A stretch of 47,787 bases of DNA from assembly GCA_037441775.1 (NCBI GenBank), contig JBBIRO010000021.1:1-47787 (forward strand). Reading direction: 5' to 3'. Below are positions 25,921 through 33,968 of this stretch, piece by piece. The notes under the pieces are model-generated. The model made no database searches. It worked only from the letters and a program-made list of their open reading frames with translations, and was not told the DNA's origin. The number at the start of each line of letters is the position of its first letter. Position 1 is the stretch's first letter. Made by a program: the position numbers and the translations under genes. The stretch is from CAMTWB01 sp037441775 (GTDB taxonomy: Bacteria > Desulfobacterota > Syntrophia > Syntrophales > CAMTWB01).

Positions 25921-26718
25921 ACCCACCCCCCGTTCTTTTGCCTCCTCCCAGAGCCTGTTCATATCATCCAGAGTGGCGGCTTCCAGAGTCTTTCCCTCGC
26001 GCGCCAGCTTCTCCTCCAGATAGTTGAACCTGGCAATAAATCTGCTGGTGGTCTCCTGGAGAGTTTTTTCCGCGTCAACCCCAATAAAGCGGCAGAAGTT
26101 CATTACAGAAAACAGCAGATCTCCCGCTTCTTTTGCCATGAGATCAGGCTGACCTAGTCTCGCGGTCTCTTTAAGTTCCTTTAATTCCTCAGTAATTTTC
26201 TCCAGAATCTCGCCGCTGGTACTCCAGTCGAAACCCACTGTGGCTGCCCGCTGGGTAACCTTCTGCGCCCGCGCTAACGCCGGCTGCGACCGAGGAATCC
26301 GGTTGAAAAAACCTGTTTTCTCATGGTTGTTTTCTTGCTCGTTTTTTATCCGCACCCAGTTGTCAGCTATTTCCGCGATCGAGTTGACTGTAAGCGAATC
26401 AAAGACATGGGGATGACGCCTAATCATCTTTTCCGACACCAAGGCTAGGACCCCGGCAATGTCAAAGCCGCTCTCTTCCTCGGCAATGCTGCTGATAAAA
26501 AGGATCTGATAGAGCAGATCGCCCAGCTCTTCCCTGATTGCGTCTGGAGCATTTTCCGCCACTGCATCGGCCAGTTCGTAAGCCTCGTCCAGGAGGTATT
26601 TTATTATGTCCTCCTTGCGCTGTTGTCGATCCCAGGGGCAGCCCCCTGGGGATCTCAATTTTTCAAGAATCCCCAAAAGGCTGATGAATTCCCTTCCTGC
26701 CTCCGCTCTGTCGCCCAT
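25915..26718 (-). CDS. mazG: Nucleoside triphosphate pyrophosphohydrolase MazG
   Basis: MazG hydrolyses (d)NTPs to monophosphates and pyrophosphate and can lower alarmone levels. The 267-residue protein has two MazG domains: one at about 15-120 with GGCPWDRQQ and the metal-binding EAYELADAV...EELGDLLYQ helices, and a second at about 165-235 with ELKELKE...EAGDLLFSVMN. It starts 6 bp after the ppdK stop and so shares its transcript. The C-terminus ends in GVGG, and the TAA stop is the edge of a repeat element. Confidence 0.95.
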   Translation of the reverse strand: MGDRAEAGREFISLLGILEKLRSPGGCPWDRQQRKEDIIKYLLDEAYELADAVAENAPDAIREELGDLLYQILFISSIAEEESGFDIAGVLALVSEKMIRRHPHVFDSLTVNSIAEIADNWVRIKNEQENNHEKTGFFNRIPRSQPALARAQKVTQRAATVGFDWSTSGEILEKITEELKELKETARLGQPDLMAKEAGDLLFSVMNFCRFIGVDAEKTLQETTSRFIARFNYLEEKLAREGKTLEAATLDDMNRLWEEAKERGVGG

Positions 26719-26724
26719 TTTTCT

Positions 26725-29418
26725 TTATTGATTCTTTAAGGCCGCCTGTGCCGCGGCCAAGCGGGCCACTGGCACCCGGAAGGGAGAGCAGCTGACGTAA
26801 TTTTGGCCAATCTGATGACAGAATTCGATGGACGCGGGGTCGCCGCCATGTTCGCCGCAGATGCCCACCTCCAGATCCGGGCGGACGGCGCGGCCATTCT
26901 CAACGGCCATTTTCATCAGTTTGCCAACCCCTTCAGTATCAATGGTCTGGAAGGGATTTTTCGGCAAGATGCCCCTGGACACGTAGTCCAAAAGAAACCT
27001 GGACTCGGCATCGTCGCGCGAGAACCCAAAGGTCATCTGAGTCAGGTCGTTGGTTCCAAAAGAGAAGAATTGCGCCACTTGGGCAAGTTCACTCGCCGTA
27101 ATGGCCGCCCGGGGGACTTCAATCATGGTGCCGAACTTGTAATCCAGGGTGATTCCCCATTCCGCCATTATCCGGCGCGCGATTTCCTCCAGCTGGGGCT
27201 GGATTACCTTCAATTCATTGACATGACCGGCCAGCGGGATCATCACCTCAGGTTTAACGGTCAGCCCTTCTTGGGCTATCTTACATGCGGCCTCGAAAAT
27301 TGCCCGGACCTGCATCCGGACGATTCCCGGCATCATGATGGAGAGCCTCACCCCCCGCAGCCCCATCATGGGATTGCTTTCGTGCATTCCCTCGATGTCG
27401 GCGAGGAGTTTCTCCAGTTTTGCCAGCCCCTCCGTTTGTCCCTTGATCCTTTTCTCCAGTACCTGCTCCAGAATATCACGGTGATTGGGCATAAATTCGT
27501 GGAGCGGCGGGTCGATCAGTCGGATGATTACGGGCAGGCCGTCCATCGCCCGGAAAATACCCTCGAAATCAGCCCGCTGAAAGGGCAGCAGCTCCTGGAT
27601 CGGACCTTCACGTTCCTCTTCAGTGGCGGCAAGGATCATCCGCTGGACAATCGGGAGGCGTTCTCCTTCGAAAAACATGTGTTCAGTACGGCACAGACCG
27701 ATCCCTTGGGCGCCGAAACCCCTGGCCCGGATAGCATCTTCGGGATAGTCCGCGTTGGCCCAAACCTCCAGTTTCCTTACTTCATCCGCCCAGCCCAGCA
27801 GGATTTGCAGATCCTGCTGATCTTCGAAGCTAGGCAGAGTCGTGCTGAGCTTTCCCTTAAAGACCTCTCCGGTTGTGCCATCAATGGATATCCAGTCTCC
27901 TTCCCTAATGGTGGTTCCGGCCGCGGTGAATTGCCTTTTGCTCTGATCGATCAGGACATCGCTTGCGCCCACAATACAGGGCACGCCGAATTGCCTTGCC
28001 ACCACCGCGGCATGACTGGTGGCACCCCCTTCCGAGGTCAGGATTCCCTTTGCCGCCAGCATCCCGTGAACATCATCGGGTTTGGTAAAGGGACGAACCA
28101 TGATTACATTTTTACCGGATTTACCCCACTCAGATGCCAAATCAGCATCAAAGGCGACGATTCCTACAGCGGCGCCGGGGGAGGCGTTGACTCCGCTGGC
28201 CAGGAGTAAACCAACCTGCTTAGCCTCCTTCTTGGCCTGATGATCGAATTGCGGATGGAGGAGGGCGTCCACCTGCGCCGTAGCAACATTATTGATGGCC
28301 TGCTGCCGGGAAATGAGGCCCTCCCGGACTGCATCGACGGCAATCTTGACGGCCGCACTTGCGGTGCGCTTGCCCGTTCTCGTCTGGAGGATCCATAATT
28401 TGCCCTGCTCAATGGTAAATTCCACATCCTGCATATCGTGGTAATGGCGTTCCAGTTTATCGCAAACAGCGGTGAACTGGTCGTAGATACCAGGGAAGTC
28501 AGACTGCAATTCAGCTATCTTCTTGGTGTTTCTGATTCCGGCAACCACATCCTCTCCCTGGGCATTGATCAGATAGTCGCCGTAGAGGGCCCGTTCACCC
28601 GTAGCGGGGTTCCGGGTAAAAACTACGCCGGTCCCCGAGGAATCGCCCATATTGCCGAATACCATGGTCATGATGTTGACCGCCGTGCCTAAATCATGAG
28701 CAATACCGGCGGCATTACGGTAATCGATCGCCCGGCGGCCATTCCAGCTGTCAAAGACGGCTTTGGTCGATGCTTTCACCTGCTTCAGGGGATCCTGGGG
28801 AAAATCATCACCCGTGGCCTGCCGGTAGAGGCCTCTGAATTTATCGACCACCGCCTTCCAGTCTTCGGCAGTAAGGTCTGCGTCGGTTTGAACACCGGCG
28901 GATTTCCTTGCATGGGTGATAACCTCTTCAAAAGGATCATCGTCTAACTCCATAACAACCGTACCGAACATTTGAATCAGACGCCGGTAGCAATCATAGA
29001 CAAATCGGGCATCACCGGTGAGCTTTATCAACCCGGCCACAACTTCATCATTGAGCCCCAGGTTAAGAACGGTGTCCATCATGCCAGGCATGGAAAACTT
29101 GGCCCCGGAACGGCAGGAAACAAGGAGCGGCCGGCAGGGATCGCCAAATTTCTTTCCGGTCCGCTCTTCTAATCTGCTGAAGGCGGCCTCCAGTTGGGCC
29201 GTCAATTCGTCGGAAAAACGCTGTCCCTGTTCCTGATATTTATTGCAGGCCTCGGTGGTGACGATGAAACCAGGGGGAACGGGCAGGCCAACCCGTACCA
29301 TATCAGCCAGGTTGGCGCCCTTGCCGCCCAAAAGCGAGCGCACCGCATCCCATTTTTGGCCCACCTCACGCTCCACCAAGGCTATTTCATCGAAAAAATA
29401 TACTAGTTTCCTTTCCAT
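26725..29418 (-). CDS. ppdK: Pyruvate, phosphate dikinase
   Basis: PPDK interconverts pyruvate, ATP and phosphate with PEP, AMP and pyrophosphate; in anaerobes it serves gluconeogenesis or pyrophosphate-linked glycolysis. The 897-residue protein has the N-terminal ATP-grasp domain (GGKGANLADM), the swivelling phosphohistidine domain with H469 in GGATSHAAVVARQ, and the C-terminal PEP/pyruvate barrel with C854 in CGEHGGDP. The ATG at 29418 follows GGAAGGG by six bases; an upstream TTG lies in that site. No PPDK regulatory protein gene is adjacent. Confidence 0.98.
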   Translation of the reverse strand: MERKLVYFFDEIALVEREVGQKWDAVRSLLGGKGANLADMVRVGLPVPPGFIVTTEACNKYQEQGQRFSDELTAQLEAAFSRLEERTGKKFGDPCRPLLVSCRSGAKFSMPGMMDTVLNLGLNDEVVAGLIKLTGDARFVYDCYRRLIQMFGTVVMELDDDPFEEVITHARKSAGVQTDADLTAEDWKAVVDKFRGLYRQATGDDFPQDPLKQVKASTKAVFDSWNGRRAIDYRNAAGIAHDLGTAVNIMTMVFGNMGDSSGTGVVFTRNPATGERALYGDYLINAQGEDVVAGIRNTKKIAELQSDFPGIYDQFTAVCDKLERHYHDMQDVEFTIEQGKLWILQTRTGKRTASAAVKIAVDAVREGLISRQQAINNVATAQVDALLHPQFDHQAKKEAKQVGLLLASGVNASPGAAVGIVAFDADLASEWGKSGKNVIMVRPFTKPDDVHGMLAAKGILTSEGGATSHAAVVARQFGVPCIVGASDVLIDQSKRQFTAAGTTIREGDWISIDGTTGEVFKGKLSTTLPSFEDQQDLQILLGWADEVRKLEVWANADYPEDAIRARGFGAQGIGLCRTEHMFFEGERLPIVQRMILAATEEEREGPIQELLPFQRADFEGIFRAMDGLPVIIRLIDPPLHEFMPNHRDILEQVLEKRIKGQTEGLAKLEKLLADIEGMHESNPMMGLRGVRLSIMMPGIVRMQVRAIFEAACKIAQEGLTVKPEVMIPLAGHVNELKVIQPQLEEIARRIMAEWGITLDYKFGTMIEVPRAAITASELAQVAQFFSFGTNDLTQMTFGFSRDDAESRFLLDYVSRGILPKNPFQTIDTEGVGKLMKMAVENGRAVRPDLEVGICGEHGGDPASIEFCHQIGQNYVSCSPFRVPVARLAAAQAALKNQ

Positions 29419-29496
29419 AATAATCCCTTCCAAATTTTATTAATGATGCTAACCAGGATAATATCTCGTAGAATTAACCTGTTCGTCATCTTGTAA

Positions 29497-29525
29497 TCTA
29501 TATGGATTTTGCGCCGGACTGTCAA
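29497..29525 (-). promoter_or_regulatory. Sigma-70-type promoter of ppdK
   Basis: On the minus strand TTGACA (29520-29525) is separated by 17 bp from TATAGA (29497-29502). Transcription would start about 70 bp before the ppdK ATG. A repeat element ends about 35 bp upstream of the -35 box. The tightly spaced mazG would be on this transcript, possibly with the LPS genes too. Confidence 0.75.
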
Positions 29526-29558
29526 GCTGAAAACCGGGCAACGCCGGAGGCAGGATGC

Positions 29559-29770
29559 ATGATGGTCTCGTAAAAAGTCGTGGAAACCGTAACTCAGGAA
29601 CTCTCGGGGAAAAAAAGTTGTTTTTGTAGTCCCGCCCCTTATTGGCGGGTCTAGCATTGCCTGTTGGCAAGGTGGACAAAGGGCGCAAGGCCCCCAGGCT
29701 GCACAAACAGCTTTCCGTGAAGAGCGATATATGGCAACGTAAGCATCCGGACTTTTTACGAAGCCGACAT
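29559..29770. repeat. Short intergenic repeat, family 2, copy C
   Basis: A non-coding element of about 212 bp lies between the ppdK promoter and the MoeA-like gene. Its ends are inverted repeats: GATGGTCTCGTAAAAAGTC (29561-29579) against the complement of 29750-29768, which differ at only a few positions. Each end contains AAAAAGTC, as in family 1. The interior has a C/G-rich segment (about 29625-29700) and a right-hand stretch that aligns with copy E. The rest of this 389-bp intergenic region holds only the ppdK promoter. Confidence 0.8.
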
Positions 29771-29807
29771 ACTTAACTCTTGATATTTCCTAAAACTAGA
29801 CGTCCTT

Positions 29808-30887
29808 TCATCCTTTTCCAAATGGACAAAGGGGGAAGCGGCAGTCTTGGCAGCCAAGACAGAGCCCGCCATGCCCCAGTTCGGCCAGTTCCCTTCTGCC
29901 GATGGTTTCACCGGCTAGGATACGGGGGAGGATCAGGTCTAAAACGGTTGTTTTATGATACATTCCGCAGGCGGGCATGCCGATAATCGGAATGATTCGC
30001 CGGCAATTATCCCTTTTTGTTTCCAGAGTTCCCACCAAGAACATCGCCCCGGGCAGTACAGCGGAGCCGTAGATAGTCTTGGCTCCCAGTTTCCTGATGG
30101 CAAAGCGGGTTACATCGTCGGGATCTACCGACATGCCGCCGGTGGCAATCAGGATATCCGCTCCGGCCGCGATTAGCTCCCTGAAATGCGATTCGATGAA
30201 TGATACGTCATCGGGGGCATAAAGGGTGCGAATCAACTGGCCCCCTAGTTCCCTGATCTTTTTCTCAATAATGGGGGCAAAGGCATCCTTGATGCGGCCG
30301 TCGAAAATTTCTTTTCCCGTAACAATAAGCCCCACCCTAGCCGGGGACAGCTTTTTTACCTCCAGCAGAGCGGCGTTTCCCCGGGATCTTTCCTCAAGGA
30401 GGCTTACGGCCTCGTCGATCAGGGTTTTCTTTACAGTAAGCGGAATCGTCCGGACGCCGGCCACCAGGGCGCCTTTTTTGATCAGTGTGTTGCCGTGAAT
30501 TGTGGCGCACATCACTTCACCAAGCAAATTTAAGCGAAAAAGCATGTTCCTGTTAACCTTGAACAGGCCGTCCATCCCGGCCCGGATATTAATTTTTCCT
30601 TCTTTTGGTTCGTCATCCATAACTACGCCGGGGCCGAGCATCGCCCGTGCGATAATCATGGCCGCATCGTCTTCGTGCAGTTCGTCCTCTGTAATCTTGA
30701 GCACATATAGATGCTCTTTACCTAGACGCCTGAGATGCTCGATGTTTTCCGCTTGGATAACCTGCCCCTTCCGGAAGGCGCGTCCCTTGAATTCGCCCGG
30801 CCTGATCTCGGTAATGTCGTGGGCCAAAACCAGTCCCGCAGCTTCCGCAATTGGAACTTTGAGGTGTGCTCTCTCTTCTTGAATCAT
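29808..30887 (-). CDS. MoeA/MogA-like molybdopterin-binding protein with cysteine-rich tail
   Basis: The 359-residue protein has the MoCF_biosynth (molybdopterin-binding) fold at about residues 160-330, with VGLIVTGKEIFDGRIKDAF, ILIATGGMSVDPDDVTR and an IIGMPACGMYH loop. Its N-terminal part (VPIAEAAGLVLAHDIT, GRAFRKGQVI) recalls MoeA but is shorter. The tail has four cysteines, C343, C346, C349 and C354 (CxxCxxCx4C), a possible metal or iron-sulfur site that MoeA lacks. It is probably involved in molybdenum cofactor handling, but its reaction is not known. The ATG overlaps the end of the ModE-like gene by four bases. Confidence 0.82.
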   Translation of the reverse strand: MIQEERAHLKVPIAEAAGLVLAHDITEIRPGEFKGRAFRKGQVIQAENIEHLRRLGKEHLYVLKITEDELHEDDAAMIIARAMLGPGVVMDDEPKEGKINIRAGMDGLFKVNRNMLFRLNLLGEVMCATIHGNTLIKKGALVAGVRTIPLTVKKTLIDEAVSLLEERSRGNAALLEVKKLSPARVGLIVTGKEIFDGRIKDAFAPIIEKKIRELGGQLIRTLYAPDDVSFIESHFRELIAAGADILIATGGMSVDPDDVTRFAIRKLGAKTIYGSAVLPGAMFLVGTLETKRDNCRRIIPIIGMPACGMYHKTTVLDLILPRILAGETIGRRELAELGHGGLCLGCQDCRFPLCPFGKG

Positions 30888-31315
30888 TGTTCTCTATCCC
30901 GCGCAGCCCCTGGTGCGCTATCCCTACCTTGCGGCGTCAGATTTGAGCCGCCAACTTGCTGCAGGGTAAATATTTTCCTGAATTTTTCATTCACTTCCGC
31001 CTCGATCCCCTGCGAGAGGCCTTCAAACTTGGCGATGAATTCTCTCGCCTCACCAGTCAGAGAAGCGCCGCCGCCGTTTTGTCCCCCGGTATGACGTTCC
31101 ACCAGTTTTATCCCCACGCGGTCTTCCATGAATTTCACATAACTCCATGCCTTGCGGTAGGACATATCCAATTCCCTGGCCGCCTGGTTGATAGAGCCGT
31201 GAGTATCAATCAGGCGAAGGAGTTCCATCCTGCCCTGGCCGAAGAGCGGCTTGCCCTGAATCTCAATCCAGACCTTCGATTTTATCCTGAAGCTATCGTT
31301 GTGACAATTCTGCAT
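30884..31315 (-). CDS. ModE-type winged-helix DNA-binding protein, no molybdate-binding domain
   Basis: This 143-residue protein matches the N-terminal DNA-binding half of ModE: KVWIEIQGKPLFGQGRMELLRLID, a helix-turn-helix in GSINQAARELDMSYRKAWSYV, and the wing LVERHTGGQNGGGASLTGEA. The C-terminal Mop/TOBE domains that bind molybdate in E. coli ModE are absent, so any metal signal must come another way. The ATG at 31315 is preferred (GAGGCG just upstream); an in-frame TTG at 31357 would add 14 residues. It is translationally coupled to the molybdopterin-binding gene and divergent from the hydratase gene. Confidence 0.88.
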   Translation of the reverse strand: MQNCHNDSFRIKSKVWIEIQGKPLFGQGRMELLRLIDTHGSINQAARELDMSYRKAWSYVKFMEDRVGIKLVERHTGGQNGGGASLTGEAREFIAKFEGLSQGIEAEVNEKFRKIFTLQQVGGSNLTPQGRDSAPGAARDREQ

Positions 31316-31418
31316 AACGCCTCGCAACAAAAAAACCAGTCGCGTAACCCTGGCCAACTACCCAGGCAGGAACTTCATGCCCCCGCCGGATAAATGTCAT
31401 CTGAAAAAATGACGGCTT

Positions 31419-31448
31419 ATAATAAACGAGAAAACAGCATTTAGTCAA
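31419..31448 (-). promoter_or_regulatory. Probable promoter of the ModE-like gene
   Basis: On the minus strand TTGACT (31443-31448) is followed by an 18-bp spacer and TATTAT (31419-31424). The leader to the ATG at 31315 would be about 100 bases. It is back to back with the hydratase promoter, about 33 bp away. Confidence 0.55.
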
Positions 31449-31481
31449 CATGTTTGACGCTAACAGACGTAATATATCTCG

Positions 31482-31510
31482 TTGACTTGGATGTTCGTTT
31501 TTCCTATACT
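31482..31510 (+). promoter_or_regulatory. Sigma-70-type promoter of the aconitase-family gene
   Basis: TTGACT (31482-31487), a 17-bp spacer and TATACT (31505-31510) make a near-consensus promoter. The leader before the ATG at 31595 is about 78 bases. Confidence 0.75.
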
Positions 31511-31594
31511 TTCACCATCAAAAGAAGTCGTCCTATATTGCCGATAAAAGTTAGCCGCCTTGAGGCAAATTAACAAACTTAAGGGAACGGGGAA

Positions 31595-33958
31595 ATGATC
31601 GAAACGCTGAAAAAAGGGTGCTATCTGATAAAAAACCAGGTCATTCTGAAAGATGCCGCCCGGATGGACAAAAACGAGATTAGCGTTATACTGGCTCAAG
31701 CTGGCTTGAGTCCGTTATCAACAACGGACATTAATGAGGAGACGGCAAAAAAACAAACCATTGCCGCCAAGATAATGGCCAGCCATAACCAGGCCGCCCG
31801 CGGCGACAAGTACCTCCGTTTGCGCTTCGATTCGCTTGCTTCCCATGACATTACCTACGTGGGGATCATCCAGACGGCGCGGGCCAGTGGCCTGACCGCC
31901 TTTCCCCTCCCTTATGTGCTGACCAACTGTCACAACAGCCTCTGCGCAGTGGGCGGGACGATCAACGAAGACGATCACCTGTTCGGTCTTTCCGCTGCCC
32001 GTAAATACGGTGGCATCTACGTTCCCGCCCACCTGGCGGTCATCCATCAGTATATGCGGGAGATGATGGCGTCCTGCGGCGCCATGATCCTGGGGTCGGA
32101 CAGTCACACCCGCTACGGCGCCCTGGGATGCCTGGCAATCGGCGAGGGCGGCGGGGAAATAGTCAAACAGTTGCTAGGCAAGACCTATGACCTGCCCGCC
32201 CCCGAGGTGATCGCCGTCTATCTGGAGGGAACCCCGCCGCCGGGGGTTGGACCACAGGATGTGGCGCTGGCAATTATCAAGGATGTTTTTCCGGAATCTT
32301 TTGTCACCAACAAAATCATGGAGTTCATCGGGCCGGGTATCGCTGGTCTTTCCGTTGACTTCCGCAATGGCATCGATGTGATGACCACCGAAACAACCTG
32401 CCTGTCCTCCATCTGGGAAACCGACACCCGGGTGGCCGAGTATTACCGAATTCACGGCCGTCCCGAGGCCTATCAGGAACTCAAGCCCGGAGACGTGGCC
32501 TACTACGACGGGCTGATCAGGGTAAACCTAAGCCTGATCGAGCCGATGATCGCGCTGCCGATGCATCCCAGCAATGTCTGGCCCATCTCCGAACTCAACC
32601 GCCATGGGTTGGAGATTCTGCGGATGGTTGAAGCGGAGGGACAGAAACAACTGGATAATGATGCCCTTGCCTTCCGGCTGACCGACAAGCTGGTTGAGGG
32701 CCGGCTTAAGGTCGACCAGGGCAACGTTGTCGGCTGTTCCGGCGGAACTTTCGAAAATATCATGATCATGGCCCGGATGCTTGCCGGCAACAGCACTGGC
32801 AACGGGGCATTTTCACTGTCCATCTATCCGGCCAGCCAGCCGATCCTGCTTGAGCTTACCAGAAACGGCTCGCTGGAAAAACTGCTTTGCGCCGGCGCCA
32901 TTATTCGCTCCGCCTTCTGCGGCCCCTGCTTTGGCGCGGGCGACACCCCGGCCAACAACAGTCTGAGCCTTCGACACGCCACCAGAAACTTTCCCAACCG
33001 GGAAGGCGCCATTCCCGCGGAAGGACAGGTAGCTGCCGTAGCCCTGATGGATGCCCGGTCGATTGCCGCAACAGCAATGAATGGTGGGATGCTGACCTCC
33101 GCTGCCGATGTAGATATTCCGGAGGTATCGGCTGATTATTTCTTCGAGGAACAGGTTTACCGCCGCCGGGTGTACCAGGGATTCGGCCAGCCCCGGCGGG
33201 AAGAAGAACTACGCTTGGGGCCGGGCATCGCCGATTGGCCGCCGCTGATTCCCCTGCCGGAAAATCTGCTTCTCCTGGTGGCCGCGGTCATCCACGACCC
33301 GGTAACCACCACGGATGAACTGATCCCTTCGGGGCAGACCTCATCCTACCGTTCCAATCCCATCAAGTTGGCCGAATATACTCTCGGCAGAAAGGATCCT
33401 TTTTACGTAGCGCGGGCAAAGGACATTTACCAGCGGGAGTTGCACCGGCGCAAGCAACCGCCTTTAGCTATGATGGATGAGGAGATGCAGAACCTCTACC
33501 GCTTGCTTTTTACCGGGGCTGGCGTTGACGAGGCGCACGTCAATGCCTTTTGGAGTCAAACGGGCCTGGGCAGCGTCATCTATGCGCGCCGCCCAGGTGA
33601 CGGCTCTGCCAGGGAGCAGGCCGCATCCTGCCAAAAGGTGCTGGGAGGACAGGCCAACATTGCCATCGAGTATGCCACAAAACGCTACCGGGGCAATCTG
33701 ATCAACTGGGGTATGCTGCCTTTTACAATCGATCCGGCGGAACAAAACCTGCTTGAGGTGGGAGATTACCTCTACATTCCCAACATCCGCCAGCTTCTTT
33801 TGGCCTCCCGGACCGCGTTTCCTGCCCAGGTAATCAAACCCGCCGGAATCACCCCGCTTACCCTGAAGCTGGAAAATCTCTCGCCGGACGAACGGGAAAT
33901 TATCCTGGCCGGATGCCTGATGAATTACTACAACCCCACCCGGACGGCGGCGAAATAG
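31595..33958 (+). CDS. Aconitase-family hydratase (YbhJ-like)
   Basis: This 787-residue protein belongs to the aconitase superfamily. The [4Fe-4S] cluster cysteines are C381 (GCSGGTFENI) and C442 and C445 (FCGPCFGAGDTPANN). It also has GSDSHTRYGALGCLAIGEGGGE, an aconitase-like substrate loop in the variant form I recall from E. coli YbhJ. The C-terminal part ends in a swivel-like domain (YRGNLINWGMLPFTI). It is therefore a (de)hydratase of an unidentified hydroxy acid; it may or may not act on citrate. It has its own promoter, diverges from the ModE-like gene, and ends 10 bp from rmuC on the opposite strand. Confidence 0.88.
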   Translation: MIETLKKGCYLIKNQVILKDAARMDKNEISVILAQAGLSPLSTTDINEETAKKQTIAAKIMASHNQAARGDKYLRLRFDSLASHDITYVGIIQTARASGLTAFPLPYVLTNCHNSLCAVGGTINEDDHLFGLSAARKYGGIYVPAHLAVIHQYMREMMASCGAMILGSDSHTRYGALGCLAIGEGGGEIVKQLLGKTYDLPAPEVIAVYLEGTPPPGVGPQDVALAIIKDVFPESFVTNKIMEFIGPGIAGLSVDFRNGIDVMTTETTCLSSIWETDTRVAEYYRIHGRPEAYQELKPGDVAYYDGLIRVNLSLIEPMIALPMHPSNVWPISELNRHGLEILRMVEAEGQKQLDNDALAFRLTDKLVEGRLKVDQGNVVGCSGGTFENIMIMARMLAGNSTGNGAFSLSIYPASQPILLELTRNGSLEKLLCAGAIIRSAFCGPCFGAGDTPANNSLSLRHATRNFPNREGAIPAEGQVAAVALMDARSIAATAMNGGMLTSAADVDIPEVSADYFFEEQVYRRRVYQGFGQPRREEELRLGPGIADWPPLIPLPENLLLLVAAVIHDPVTTTDELIPSGQTSSYRSNPIKLAEYTLGRKDPFYVARAKDIYQRELHRRKQPPLAMMDEEMQNLYRLLFTGAGVDEAHVNAFWSQTGLGSVIYARRPGDGSAREQAASCQKVLGGQANIAIEYATKRYRGNLINWGMLPFTIDPAEQNLLEVGDYLYIPNIRQLLLASRTAFPAQVIKPAGITPLTLKLENLSPDEREIILAGCLMNYYNPTRTAAK

Positions 33959-33968
33959 TTAGCTGTCG

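Noticed and set aside
26803..28209. A 468-codon open frame on the plus strand opposite ppdK
   Set aside because: It is antisense to a strongly conserved enzyme and shows no recognisable motif; long antisense frames are common opposite genes with this codon bias.
31449..31481. A possible ModE operator between the divergent promoters (TAATATATCTCG-like)
   Set aside because: It has some resemblance to a ModE half-site but no second half in the right place, so I could not support it as a site.
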